From positions 186,001 through 250,000 of the forward strand of contig NZ_FNIX01000004.1 in the NCBI RefSeq assembly GCF_900104175.1: a stretch of 64,000 nt of DNA, given 5' to 3'. The notes under the pieces are model-generated. The model saw nothing but the letters and a program-made list of their open reading frames with translations. It was not told the origin of the DNA and ran no database searches. Origin of the DNA: Lentzea jiangxiensis (GTDB taxonomy: Bacteria > Actinomycetota > Actinomycetes > Mycobacteriales > Pseudonocardiaceae). The first letter of the stretch is position 1; each line of letters opens with the position of its first letter. A program made the position numbers and the translations under genes. Positions 10,201 through 17,685 of the stretch are shown in pieces.

Positions 10201-10618
10201 GCTCGACGGCCGCCGGGTTCAGGTCGGAGCTGAGTTCGGCGATCTTGTTGTTGAACGCCTCGGTGGTGTCGTTCACGCGGCGCAGCTGGCGCTCGAGGAC
10301 GACCCGGTCGACCTTCTTGTTGGACGCGACGTAGCTGACCGACAGGTCCCGCTCGCGCTGGAGCTGCTGCACGAGGTCCGCGACCGCCGTCTCGAGGCGG
10401 ATCTGGTTCGCGAGGTTGTTGAGCTCCGTCGCGGCCTGGAGGTCGCTGCGCACCCGCAGGCCACCCAGGACGAGCGCACAGATCGTCGGGATGAGCAGAA
10501 CGGCGAGCAGCTTCGTGCGCAACCGCCAGTTGCGCAGGCGCCATCCTGCGGATCGGGCAGGTCCTGAACCGGCTCCGGGCGCGACGTCGTGTTTCACCGA
10601 GTCCGGTGTCACGTTCAT
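7283..10618 (-). CDS. Nitrate/nitrite-sensing (NIT) sensor histidine kinase of conservon (CvnA type)
   Basis: Large membrane sensor of the conservon, about 1,111 aa from ATG 10618 ([17 protein letters not shown]). A first transmembrane helix ([18 protein letters not shown]) is followed by a NIT-type extracellular sensor of about 280 residues, a second helix ([20 protein letters not shown]), HAMP, the kinase core with [18 protein letters not shown], and an HATPase domain ([31 protein letters not shown]). A Pro/Ser/Glu-rich tail of roughly 380 residues of low complexity follows. Upstream in-frame codons to 10807 exist, but the added residues are not family-like and MNVT precedes the basic pre-membrane stretch. 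The gene heads the four-gene operon and is divergent from a binding-protein gene at 11103. Confidence 0.9.
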   Translation of the reverse strand: MNVTPDSVKHDVAPGAGSGPARSAGWRLRNWRLRTKLLAVLLIPTICALVLGGLRVRSDLQAATELNNLANQIRLETAVADLVQQLQRERDLSVSYVASNKKVDRVVLERQLRRVNDTTEAFNNKIAELSSDLNPAAVERFQVAFNQLNRLNSLRNSVRDTQYPAEAVQRTYSESIETLINLGEQTISEINDPELVRLHLTTNAIARIKEQESLKRAILLDVFQRKAFTPAQLRALQAADAELEAARNDFRKSATPDQAKIYADTVTGLIVDTANDMQESAINQQTGRKDFTQLTSEKWDIAATLTVNLTRDVENLLVEQLQNKTDDLAGATRTQAYIASALVLAFLALALLMALFVARSILNPLRTLRRTALDVADHGLPDAVERILADPNPENAAKTAVEPVPVHTREEIGQVARAFDAVHGEAVRLAAQQALLRDNVNAMFVNLSRRSQALVERQLNLIDRLEQDEQDPDQLASLFELDHLATRMRRNSENLLVLSGTDLSRRLTRPVPAAEVLGAAVSEVEQYARVQVGQTPDVTVQGRAVNDLVHLIAELLDNATAFSDPVTKVTVRTAKTRKGELAIEIQDRGVGMGDQEIIDANERLADPPDVDVAVSRRMGLYVVARLAKRHDIKVRLRGNEDIEGGTTALVIVPETLIAIPGQTPVSTPPSGSGSLASAFGMSPSAPAPVMPAPMSPAEHTTEIGSTAARASGIAGAFGGATGVQPRVDESSPSIPVSFVPSPITDTGAGATAIPVFSDPPIEDVTPSERWRRDQLAAVEPEGSFGEPTLFTAYEDRNEEAGEISFEPGYETTQFVPIPPIEDEPASSNGVSRASVDEGRLDIGMAHRNGTSEASRKKIEHDLDAPTERLPIYEAVLSQWFQAVGSETSASAAQPVPAAAEGDGRADTNGHVEPRLGGADKGSVEYIDEPVTTPPLSDGPEPELPTRTRKPVPAVAPTTTSAAGLPVRQPRAKIQKAAEEEVIAPAEQERVVEPEPVVEETPAAALTSESAWQSPADEGWHAAQALLNKTPETKTTAGLPKRTPKAQLVPGSAAPKPQSLSQTAQRPPLPPRSADVVRGRMSSLQSGVKRGRHALIEAYAGDQSSRQNEEQE

Positions 10619-11102
10619 CGTTCCGTCACCCAGCGCAGCCAGTCCGTCACCCGATTCGGGCCTTTCGGAGCGTGTGGTGTCACCCACGCCAAACTGGCTG
10701 GGACCTCTCTCACGTCGGGCCACTCTGGGCTTCCTCTTCCGGCAGCAGTGTCCCGGTCTCTCCCCAGGACCGAGCATGGACTCGTCAAACGGGCCGAATT
10801 GCAGCACAGAGGTGGTTCGCCCGGTGAGGCGCCCCTACCCCGTCTGAAGACACGTCGGTCGACAACAACCTGTGCCACCCGGCGGGGAGCGTAATGGTCA
10901 CCCCCGGCTCTGGGGAAGTCTCCAGAAGCACTCACCGTATCGAGACGGGGTGTCGTTTCATACGTTCAGGTGGTTAACATCCCCGGTTGTCGGCACACTG
11001 CACCTCCGTCCGAACGCCCTGTTGGGGCTGTGGACGACCTGGTCTGTGGCGACCCTCACTGATCAATTCGATGCTACTCAAGGCCTACCGGCGAGAGGTG
11101 CC
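10619..11102. other. Divergent intergenic region between conservon and binding-protein gene
   Basis: This 484-bp stretch holds the divergent promoters of the kinase (minus) and the lipoprotein (plus). I see no convincing additional gene, RNA or long inverted repeat. The short AT-richer patch around 10945-10980 is a plausible promoter area for the plus-strand gene, but no clear -35/-10 pair can be assigned. Confidence 0.4.
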
Positions 11103-12080
11103 ATGGCTACCCGAGCCAAAGCTCTGCGGCTTGCCGCAGTGCTCATCACGTGTGTTCTGACCGCGAGCTGCGGCCTGTTCGGAAGTTCGTCGAACGGCGG
11201 CACCGCGGACATGGAGCGCAACGTCCTGCGCATCGGCGTGCTGCCGGTGGTCGACGTGGCCCCGCTGCGGATCGCGCTGAACGAGAAGCTGTTCGAGAAG
11301 GCCGGCCTGCAGGTCAACCTGGTCACGCAGCCCAGCGAGACCGACGCCATCAAGCAGCTGGACACCACGCTCGACATCACGTGGGCCACGCACGTCAGCC
11401 TCTTCCGCGCCGTCGCCGAGGGCACCGAACTGCAGCTGCAGGGTGAGGCCTACCAGGCCGGTCCGAACTCGATGGCGCTGGTCACGGCCGCGACCTCGGA
11501 CTACGACGACCCGGGCAAGAAGACCAGCCCGCGCATCGCCGTGAACAACGAGACCGACATCGGCGCACTGACGACGCGTGCCGTGCTGGACACCGCCGCG
11601 GTCGAGAAGCAGAAGATCAAGTTCTCCTCGATGCCGTTCGCGGACATGGAGAACGCGCTGACGTCCGGCCAGGTGGACGCGGCCTTCATGATCGAACCGT
11701 TCATCACGAAGGCGCAGCGCAAGATCGGCGCGAAGATCGTCACCGACACCGCCCGCGGCCCGACGCTGGACTTCCCGATGTCCGGCTACGCGTCGTCGAA
11801 GAAGTTCGCCGAGGCGAACCCGAAGACGATGAAGGTGTTCCGGGACGTGCTGCGCGACGCCCAGCAGCGCGCGCAGGCCAACAAGCTGGCCGTCCAGGAC
11901 TCGCTGACCAGCTACGCCGACGTCGACCAGCCGACCGCGGCCCTCGTGTCCGTGGGCACGTTCCCGCTGTCGCTGAACCCGATCCGGCTCCAGCGCGTCG
12001 CCGACATGATGGACACCGAGGACGTGCTGTCGGGCCGTCTCGACGTGCAGCAGCTGCTGCCGCCGGGCACCACGAGCTAG
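11103..12080 (+). CDS. SsuA/NMT1-type ABC substrate-binding lipoprotein, orphan
   Basis: Secreted, lipid-anchored solute-binding protein of the nitrate/sulfonate/taurine/THI5 class. The 325-aa product starts at ATG 11103 (MATRAKALRLAAVLITC) with a lipobox LTASC and a Ser/Gly linker. The binding fold follows: LRIGVLPVVDVAPLRIALNE, EKAGLQVNLVTQPSETDAI, then ITWATHVSLFRAVAEG and VDAAFMIEPFI, all typical of this family. No permease or ATPase gene is nearby, so it is an orphan binding protein. Being divergent from a NIT-domain kinase, it could deliver or sense the same ligand; this is inference. A strong terminator follows directly. Confidence 0.85.
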   Translation: MATRAKALRLAAVLITCVLTASCGLFGSSSNGGTADMERNVLRIGVLPVVDVAPLRIALNEKLFEKAGLQVNLVTQPSETDAIKQLDTTLDITWATHVSLFRAVAEGTELQLQGEAYQAGPNSMALVTAATSDYDDPGKKTSPRIAVNNETDIGALTTRAVLDTAAVEKQKIKFSSMPFADMENALTSGQVDAAFMIEPFITKAQRKIGAKIVTDTARGPTLDFPMSGYASSKKFAEANPKTMKVFRDVLRDAQQRAQANKLAVQDSLTSYADVDQPTAALVSVGTFPLSLNPIRLQRVADMMDTEDVLSGRLDVQQLLPPGTTS

Positions 12081-12087
12081 CCCTCAG

Positions 12088-12137
12088 CGGAACGAGAAAA
12101 GGCGGGCCGGTACTCCGGTCCGCCTTTTCTCGTTCCG
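12088..12137 (+). terminator. Strong terminator hairpin, 18-bp perfect stem
   Basis: The arms cggaacgagaaaaggcgg (12088-12105) and ccgccttttctcgttccg (12120-12137) form a perfect 18-bp stem with a 14-base loop, 7 bp after the stop at 12080. The right arm plus part of the loop (12115-12132) is repeated almost immediately at 12144-12161. Confidence 0.85.
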
Positions 12138-12230
12138 CCTTTCCCGGTCCGCCTTTTCTCGGCCTGTCACCGCGTGCCGCGCGTGAGCACTTCCGTCACG
12201 GCACGGGCACCGGCCGCAACGCTCCTGAGG

Positions 12231-13034
12231 TCACTGACCGCCGAGCGGCGAGACGCAGTACGTGATGCCCGGCGAAGGCTCGGTGTAGGAGACCGCCGTG
12301 GCCTCACCGCAGTCCGCGGTGGCGGCCTTCACGACCTTCTCGACCTTCATCGACTTCTGGACGGAGAACTCGTTGCCGCCCTTGGAGCAGTCGATGACCT
12401 TCATGCCCTCCATGTTGATCTTGACCATCTCCTCCTGGTAGCACTTGCCCTCTTCGAGCTTCTCCACCAGGCAGAGCTTCAACGACGACGTGCGCCGGCC
12501 GGACTCGGTGTACTCGGCGTAGTCGTCGCTCGGGCACGCCTCCGACGTCGACTTCATGGACTTGGCGATGATGTAGTTCGCCTCGGGCGCGCCGCAGTCG
12601 ACCTTCTTGTACTTCGGGCTGATCGTGGTGCCCGTGACGCTCGCGCAGTCGCCCGCCTTGGCCGACGGCTCGCCGATGCCGCCGCTCAGCAGGGCCCTCA
12701 CCAGCAGGACGCCGCCGACCAGCACGACGATGCCGACGAGCGAGCCGATGACCTTGCCGGCACCGCTCTTCTTCGGCGGCGGGCCGTACGGCATCGGCTG
12801 GCCCAGGGGCTGACCGGGCATGTGACCGGGCGGAGGGCCGTAGGGGTTCGGCTGGCCGTACGGGTCACCGGGCTGGCCGGGCATCGGGCCGGGCTGGCCC
12901 GGCTGGGCGTACGGGTACCCCTGCTGGGGCGGCTGCCCGTACGGGTTCGGCTGGCCGTACGGCTGCTGCGGCTGGCCACCGGGAGGCGGGCCGTAGGGCT
13001 GCCCCGGCTGCTGCGGGTGGTTGGGGTCGGTCAC
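12231..13034 (-). CDS. LppU/SCO3897-like secreted protein with Pro/Gln/Tyr-rich cytoplasmic tail (paralogue 1)
   Basis: A 267-aa type II membrane protein. About 100 residues of Pro-Gly-Gln-Tyr repeats (PYGQPNPYGQPP and similar) precede one transmembrane helix (VIGSLVGIVVLVGGVLLV). An extracellular domain with about eight cysteines follows, including AGDCASVTGTTISPKYKKVDC and GAPEANYIIAKS. This pattern is that of the actinobacterial LppU/SCO3897 family, function unknown. The GTG at 13034 has a GAGGAAA Shine-Dalgarno; an upstream ATG would add an unrelated segment. It is first in a tandem set with the genes at 13120 and 14158, all on the same strand. Confidence 0.75.
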   Translation of the reverse strand: MTDPNHPQQPGQPYGPPPGGQPQQPYGQPNPYGQPPQQGYPYAQPGQPGPMPGQPGDPYGQPNPYGPPPGHMPGQPLGQPMPYGPPPKKSGAGKVIGSLVGIVVLVGGVLLVRALLSGGIGEPSAKAGDCASVTGTTISPKYKKVDCGAPEANYIIAKSMKSTSEACPSDDYAEYTESGRRTSSLKLCLVEKLEEGKCYQEEMVKINMEGMKVIDCSKGGNEFSVQKSMKVEKVVKAATADCGEATAVSYTEPSPGITYCVSPLGGQ

Positions 13035-13119
13035 TGGGTTTCCTCTCCGACGGGTGGCGCGGAAGACGGCGAAACCGGAGCCGTGGATCACGACTCCGGT
13101 TTCGCCGAGGTGGTACCTG

Positions 13120-13677
13120 CTACGCGGGAGCGCCGACGCAGTAGTGGATCTTCGCCTCGGGGAACGACCGCGCTTCCTCGGCCTCGGGGCACTGCGGTGC
13201 GGCGGCGTCCTTGACGACCTTGGTCACCTTGAAGGCGGCCGACCCGGTGCACTCGACGACCTTGGCGCCGACGCCGCCGACGTTGTCGCCGTAGCACTTG
13301 CCCTCGAGCAGGACCGGCGCGAGGCAGAGCTTCGTCTTCGGGCCGCGGCGCTGCGTCTGGGTGTACTCGTCGTAGTCCGTGCCGCAGACCTCGCTCGTGC
13401 CACCGGCCTTGGCGACCACGTAGTTCGCCTCGGCGGCACCGCAGTCGACCGGCTTGTACTCCGGGCTGGTCGACGTGCCGGTGATGACGGCGCAGTCACC
13501 GGCCTTCGCCTGGGCGACGTCGCTGGAGAGGTAGTTGAACGCGTAGATCGCGCCAACGGCGACGAGCAGGCCGACGACGTAGGTCAGGATCCGCTTGCCG
13601 ATGCTCGACTTCTTCGGCGCGGGCTCCTGGATGGGCTCCGGCGCGGTCGCGGGCGAAGCGGACTCAGTCGTGCTCAT
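13120..13677 (-). CDS. LppU/SCO3897-like membrane protein (paralogue 2)
   Basis: The 185-aa paralogue of the neighbouring gene has a short Pro/Glu-rich N-terminus (MSTTESASPATAPEPIQEP), a transmembrane helix ILTYVVGLLVAVGAIYAF, then the cysteine domain AGDCAVITGTSTSPEYKPVDC followed by AEANYVVAK, CLAPVLLEGKCYG and IHYCVGAPA. The extracellular part aligns throughout with the product of 12231-13034, so the two are tandem duplicates with different cytoplasmic tails. Function unknown. It has its own upstream gap of about 280 bp, so it may have its own promoter. Confidence 0.75.
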   Translation of the reverse strand: MSTTESASPATAPEPIQEPAPKKSSIGKRILTYVVGLLVAVGAIYAFNYLSSDVAQAKAGDCAVITGTSTSPEYKPVDCGAAEANYVVAKAGGTSEVCGTDYDEYTQTQRRGPKTKLCLAPVLLEGKCYGDNVGGVGAKVVECTGSAAFKVTKVVKDAAAPQCPEAEEARSFPEAKIHYCVGAPA

Positions 13678-13962
13678 GCGGTTCTCTCATTTCCGAATTA
13701 CCCCAGATGGCCCATGCCCCCCGACACAGCCGGAGCAGACAGTGCCATGTGGAGCGGGAAACCGCTCGGGCTTTACGGAAACGTTACGGCCGCTTGGATC
13801 ACGTGCGTCGCAGCAGGCGCGTTCCACTTTGGAAGGTCAGTCCACCTGGCCGACGGAGATGGCTCCGCGACAAGGGTTCGCACGCCACGGCAGACACCTG
13901 CGCAACGACTGATCGGGACGCAAGCGCGCTGCACCCCCAGGGTTCACTTCGGACGGTGGCAG

Positions 13963-14092
13963 CGCCGATCACCTCGGCGACCTCGACCGAGTCCTCCGTC
14001 GCGCAGTCGACCGCCGCGATGCCGGTGTCGGAGTCCTGGCCGCAGCAGGAGCCCTCGGCGAAGTCCGGCATGAGGCAGAGCGAGCGCGAGGA
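13963..14092 (-). pseudogene. Decayed fourth LppU-like copy (fragment)
   Basis: Reading the minus strand from about 14092 gives SLCLMPDFAEGSCCGQDSDT followed by DCATEDSVEVAEVIG. This aligns with SMCLMPNLAEGNCYTSSDDG, then ACTTESPVKIVKKVDG of the intact product of 14158-14742. There is no in-frame N-terminal half: upstream is the terminator hairpin of the intact gene. Downstream, homology fades after about 40 residues. The reading frame runs on to 13799 by chance. This is a truncated duplicate, not a functional gene. Confidence 0.7.
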
Positions 14093-14095
14093 CGC

Positions 14096-14139
14096 CGCCG
14101 ATGCCCGGGCCGACCTTCGTCATGGCCCGGGCATCGGCG
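14096..14139 (-). terminator. Terminator hairpin, 16-bp perfect stem
   Basis: Arms cgccgatgcccgggcc (14096-14111) and ggcccgggcatcggcg (14124-14139) enclose a 12-base loop, just downstream of the minus-strand stop at 14158. It marks the boundary between the intact paralogue and the decayed fragment. Confidence 0.75.
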
Positions 14140-14157
14140 TCCTACGAGTTGGCCCGG

Positions 14158-14742
14158 TCAGGACCCTTCGTGCACGCCCATGCAGTAGACCGACGCCGGC
14201 TCGCTGAACCGCAGCTCGCTCGACCCCTCGGGGCACACCGAGCCCTCCTCGGGCAGGCCGTCGACCTTCTTCACGATCTTCACCGGCGACTCGGTGGTGC
14301 AGGCTTCCTTCTTGAAGGCGCCGTCGTCGCTCGACGTGTAGCAGTTGCCCTCGGCGAGGTTCGGCATGAGGCACATCGACTTGCCGCCGTCGGCCTGCAT
14401 CTGCTCGTAGATGCCTTCGGCCGGGCACTGGTCCTCGGCGTTGCCCAGCAGGGCGGCCACCCGGTGGGTGGCGGCGGTGTCGCCGCAGCCCTGCGACGAG
14501 ATGTTCCACTCGCCGTCGGGCTTGTCGACGTCCTTCGGCGAGGCGCTGACGCAGTCGCCGACCTTGACGCCGCCCAGCGACGTGAGCGCCCACACGCCAC
14601 CGCCGACCAGCACGACGGCCAGCAGGCCGACGATGGCGAACTTCAGCCAGTTCTTCTTGGGCGACTCGTCGGTCCCGGCCTCTTCGGGAGCCGGCGCCAC
14701 CGCGGCCGGCGGCTCGACGGGATCAGTCGACTCGGTGCTCAT
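14158..14742 (-). CDS. LppU/SCO3897-like membrane protein (paralogue 3)
   Basis: A 194-aa single-pass membrane protein with an acidic/proline N-terminus (MSTESTDPVEPPAAVAPAP), a helix FAIVGLLAVVLVGGGVWAL, then a cysteine-rich extracellular domain (VKVGDCVSASPKDVDKPDG, SMCLMPNLAEGNCY, SEPASVYCMGVHEGS). It is more diverged than the first two paralogues: the TSPEYK(P)VDC motif is replaced by GEWNISSQGC. The start at ATG 14742 gives a normal topology. It is divergent from the helicase gene at 14852 with about 110 bp between. Function unknown. Confidence 0.72.
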   Translation of the reverse strand: MSTESTDPVEPPAAVAPAPEEAGTDESPKKNWLKFAIVGLLAVVLVGGGVWALTSLGGVKVGDCVSASPKDVDKPDGEWNISSQGCGDTAATHRVAALLGNAEDQCPAEGIYEQMQADGGKSMCLMPNLAEGNCYTSSDDGAFKKEACTTESPVKIVKKVDGLPEEGSVCPEGSSELRFSEPASVYCMGVHEGS

Positions 14743-14851
14743 GGGCCAGAACGTACGACACGTCGTGTGGGCTCGGTGTGTCGGCTCACACCTGTCGTCA
14801 CCAGTTGACGCAGGTCGAGCACATTTGGCGTCGTCAGGGAGACTGGGGGGC

Positions 14852-16492
14852 GTGACCGATGGCCCTTTGATCGTCCAGTCGGACAAGACGCTGCTCCTCG
14901 AGGTCGACCACCCGCTCGCCGACGAAGCGCGCACGTCCATCGCGCCGTTCGCCGAGCTGGAGCGGGCACCGGAGCACGTGCACACCTACCGGGTGACGCC
15001 GCTGGCGCTGTGGAACGCGCGCGCGGCCGGGCACGACGCCGAGCAGGTGGTGGACGCGCTGGTGCGGTTCAGCCGCTACCCGGTGCCGCAGCCGCTGCTG
15101 GTGGACGTGGTCGACACCATGAGCCGCTTCGGGCGGCTCGTGCTGGCCAACAACCCCGCCCACGGGCTGGTCCTGCACTCCAACGACCGCGCGGTGCTCG
15201 AAGAGGTGCTGCGCAACAAGAAGATCGCGCCGATGTTCGGCGCGCGGATCGACGACGACACGGTCGTCGTGCACGCGAGCGAGCGCGGGCGGCTCAAGCA
15301 GCTGCTGCTCAAGGTCGGCTGGCCCGCCGAGGACGAGGCCGGGTACGTCGACGGCGAGGCGCACCCGATCGAGCTGGACGAGGCGGGCTGGAAGCTGCGC
15401 GACTACCAGCGGCTCGCGGCGCAGGCGTTCTGGGCGGGCGGCAGCGGCGTGGTCGTGCTGCCCTGCGGCGCCGGCAAGACGCTGGTCGGCGCGGCGGCGA
15501 TGGCCGAGGCGCAGGCGACCACGCTGATCCTGGTCACGAACACGGTGGCCGGGCGGCAGTGGAAGCGCGAGCTGATCGCGCGCACGTCGCTCACCGAGGA
15601 GGAGATCGGCGAGTACTCGGGCGAGCGCAAGGAGATCCGGCCGGTCACGATCGCGACCTACCAGGTGATCACCCGCAAGTCGAAGGGCGAGTACAAGCAC
15701 CTGGAGCTGTTCGACTCCCGCGACTGGGGCCTGATCGTCTACGACGAGGTCCACCTGCTGCCGGCGCCGGTCTTCCGGATGACGGCGGACCTGCAGAGCC
15801 GCAGGCGGCTCGGGCTGACCGCGACGCTGGTGCGCGAGGACGGCCAGGAGGGCGACGTCTTCTCGTTGATCGGGCCGAAGCGCTACGACGTGCCGTGGCG
15901 CGACATCGAGGCGCAGGGCTGGATCGCGCCCGCCGAGTGCACCGAGGTCCGCGTGACGCTGACCGACAACGAGCGGCTGCTGTACGCGACGGCCGAGCCC
16001 GAGGAGCGCTACAAGCTCTGCTCGACCGCGCGGACGAAGCTCCCGGTGGTCCGGCGGGTGCTGGAGCAGCACCCCGGCGAGCCGGCGCTGGTGATCGGCG
16101 CCTACCTGGACCAGCTCGACGAGCTGGGCGAGGAGCTGGGGGCTCCGGTGATCAAGGGGTCGACGAAGAACAAGGAGCGCGAGGAGCTCTTCGACAGGTT
16201 CCGCAGGGGCGAGCTCCGCACCCTGGTGGTCTCCAAGGTCGCGAACTTCTCCATCGACCTGCCCGAGGCGTCCGTCGCCGTGCAGGTGTCCGGCACGTTC
16301 GGGTCCCGGCAGGAGGAGGCGCAGCGCCTCGGCCGGTTGCTGCGGCCCAAGGGCGACGGCCGGCAGGCGCACTTCTACTCGGTCGTCTCGCGCGACACCC
16401 TCGACACCGAGTACGCCGCCCACCGGCAGCGGTTCCTCGCCGAGCAGGGCTACGCCTACAAGATCGTCGACGCGGACGACCTCGTCGGATGA
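14852..16492 (+). CDS. ercc3: XPB/Ercc3-type DNA repair helicase
   Basis: Superfamily 2 helicase of the bacterial XPB family (M. tuberculosis Rv0861c), 546 aa, ATP-dependent 3'-5' translocase. An N-terminal DNA-recognition-like region (VHTYRVTPLALWNARAAG) precedes motif I VVLPCGAGKTLVGAAAMA, motif Ia, DEVH box LIVYDEVHLLPAPVFR, LGLTATLVREDGQEGDVF with the RED residues typical of XPB, and C-terminal motifs VSKVANFSIDLPEA and GTFGSRQEEAQRLGRLLRPK. The GTG at 14852 is chosen because homology starts at VTDGPLIVQSDKTLLLE. The stop overlaps the next gene as ATGA. Its usual companion (Rv0862c type) is at 3038-5290. Confidence 0.93.
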   Translation: MTDGPLIVQSDKTLLLEVDHPLADEARTSIAPFAELERAPEHVHTYRVTPLALWNARAAGHDAEQVVDALVRFSRYPVPQPLLVDVVDTMSRFGRLVLANNPAHGLVLHSNDRAVLEEVLRNKKIAPMFGARIDDDTVVVHASERGRLKQLLLKVGWPAEDEAGYVDGEAHPIELDEAGWKLRDYQRLAAQAFWAGGSGVVVLPCGAGKTLVGAAAMAEAQATTLILVTNTVAGRQWKRELIARTSLTEEEIGEYSGERKEIRPVTIATYQVITRKSKGEYKHLELFDSRDWGLIVYDEVHLLPAPVFRMTADLQSRRRLGLTATLVREDGQEGDVFSLIGPKRYDVPWRDIEAQGWIAPAECTEVRVTLTDNERLLYATAEPEERYKLCSTARTKLPVVRRVLEQHPGEPALVIGAYLDQLDELGEELGAPVIKGSTKNKEREELFDRFRRGELRTLVVSKVANFSIDLPEASVAVQVSGTFGSRQEEAQRLGRLLRPKGDGRQAHFYSVVSRDTLDTEYAAHRQRFLAEQGYAYKIVDADDLVG

Positions 16493-16917
16493 CCTCCTGG
16501 TGGATGTGGAACCCGGCCGGGACCGCGCCTTCGCGGCGGTTCCGGTCGGAGGAGTCGCTGGCCCGCTCCGCTCCGGACACCGACGTGGTCCGGTCCGACG
16601 ACTTCACCTGCCCCTCGCAACGCCGCCGCGCCACGGCCGTGCGGTCCGACTTCCTGCGCGTGACCGGAGACCCGGTGCAGGTGGCGCTGGTCGGGCAACG
16701 GCTGTGGACGCTGCTCGTGGCGTTGCGCCGGGCCCAGCCGCTGCGCGACGCGCTGGCGGCCGCCGTGCCCAGGGCGGGCAGGGCGGCGCTGGTCGCGGAG
16801 CCCTCGCGCGAGCTGGCCGACTTCGACCGGCGCTTCGACCAGTTCGCGGCCGCGCTGCGCGTCCTGGTCGCGGACCCGACGCCGGAGCAGCTGCGCCACA
16901 CCGCCGCTCTCGACTAG
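16489..16917 (+). CDS. Hypothetical protein coupled to XPB helicase
   Basis: The 142-aa product starts at ATG 16489, which overlaps the helicase stop (ATGA), so it is almost certainly co-translated. The sequence starts MTSWWMWNPAGTAPSRR. The C-terminal half is helical (ALVGQRLWTLLVALRRAQPL, then LADFDRRFDQFAAALRVLV). No membrane segment or known motif is seen, and I do not recognise a family. Coupling suggests a helicase-associated role; this is inference only. Confidence 0.7.
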   Translation: MTSWWMWNPAGTAPSRRFRSEESLARSAPDTDVVRSDDFTCPSQRRRATAVRSDFLRVTGDPVQVALVGQRLWTLLVALRRAQPLRDALAAAVPRAGRAALVAEPSRELADFDRRFDQFAAALRVLVADPTPEQLRHTAALD

Positions 16918-17004
16918 ATCGCCGCCACTGCGTCCCAGCGGTCGTTACGCAACGATGACGCGGCAAGAACGTCCTCATGAGAGGAGTCGGGAAGGCTGGA
17001 GGGC

Positions 17005-17685
17005 ATGCCGCGCGTACTGCTGATCGAGGACGACGAGGCGGTCCGCGAGGGGCTGTCGCTCGCCCTGACCTACCAGGGGCACACCGTCGAAGCGGTGCGC
17101 ACGGGCGAGGAAGGGCTCGAGCTGCTGCGCACCGCCACGCCCGACGTCGTGGTGCTCGACCTGATGCTGCCGGGCGTGGACGGGTTCGAGGTGTGCCGCC
17201 GCATCCGCGCCGCCGGTGACCTGCCGATCATCATGCTGACCGCGCGCAACGACGACATCGACGTCGTGGCCGGCTTGGAGGCGGGCGCGGACGACTACGT
17301 GGCCAAGCCCGCCCAGGCCCGCGTGCTGGAGGCCCGCATCCGCGCCGTGCTGCGGCGGTCGACCGCCTCGTCCACCGAGGTCGTCGCCGAACGCCACGGC
17401 GACCTGACGATCGACCGCGACGGTCTCGTCGTGACGCGGCTCGGGCAACCGGTGTCGCTGGCGCCGACGGAACTGCGGCTGCTGCTGGAGCTGTCCTCGT
17501 CGCCGGGCCGCGTGATGTCGCGGCAACAGCTGCTGCAGTCCGTGTGGGACCAGGGCTACCTCGGCGACTCGCGGCTGGTCGACGCCTGCGTGCAGCGGCT
17601 GCGCTCGAAGCTGGAGGACGACCCGGCCGCGCCGCGCTACGTCCAGACCGTGCGGGGCTTCGGCTACCGGTTCGGACCGCTGTGA
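17005..17685 (+). CDS. OmpR-family response regulator
   Basis: A 226-aa two-component regulator. The receiver domain (1-115) has acidic pocket ED at 9-10 and phosphoacceptor Asp in VVVLDLMLPGVDGFEV, the Thr of IIMLTARNDD, and Lys in DDYVAKPAQ. The C-terminal winged helix (about 130-226) has LAPTELRLLLELSSSPG and the recognition-helix area LVDACVQRLRSKLEDDP with the final FGYRFGPL. The stop overlaps the kinase start (GTGA), so regulator and kinase are coupled. It is the first gene of a four-gene chain of 4-bp overlaps that runs through menC. Confidence 0.93.
   Translation: MPRVLLIEDDEAVREGLSLALTYQGHTVEAVRTGEEGLELLRTATPDVVVLDLMLPGVDGFEVCRRIRAAGDLPIIMLTARNDDIDVVAGLEAGADDYVAKPAQARVLEARIRAVLRRSTASSTEVVAERHGDLTIDRDGLVVTRLGQPVSLAPTELRLLLELSSSPGRVMSRQQLLQSVWDQGYLGDSRLVDACVQRLRSKLEDDPAAPRYVQTVRGFGYRFGPL

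Noticed and set aside
7343..10567. 1,074-codon plus-strand frame opposite the conservon kinase
   Set aside because: Antisense shadow: Arg/Gly/Val/Asp-rich repeats, no recognisable domain, while the minus strand encodes a complete sensor kinase.
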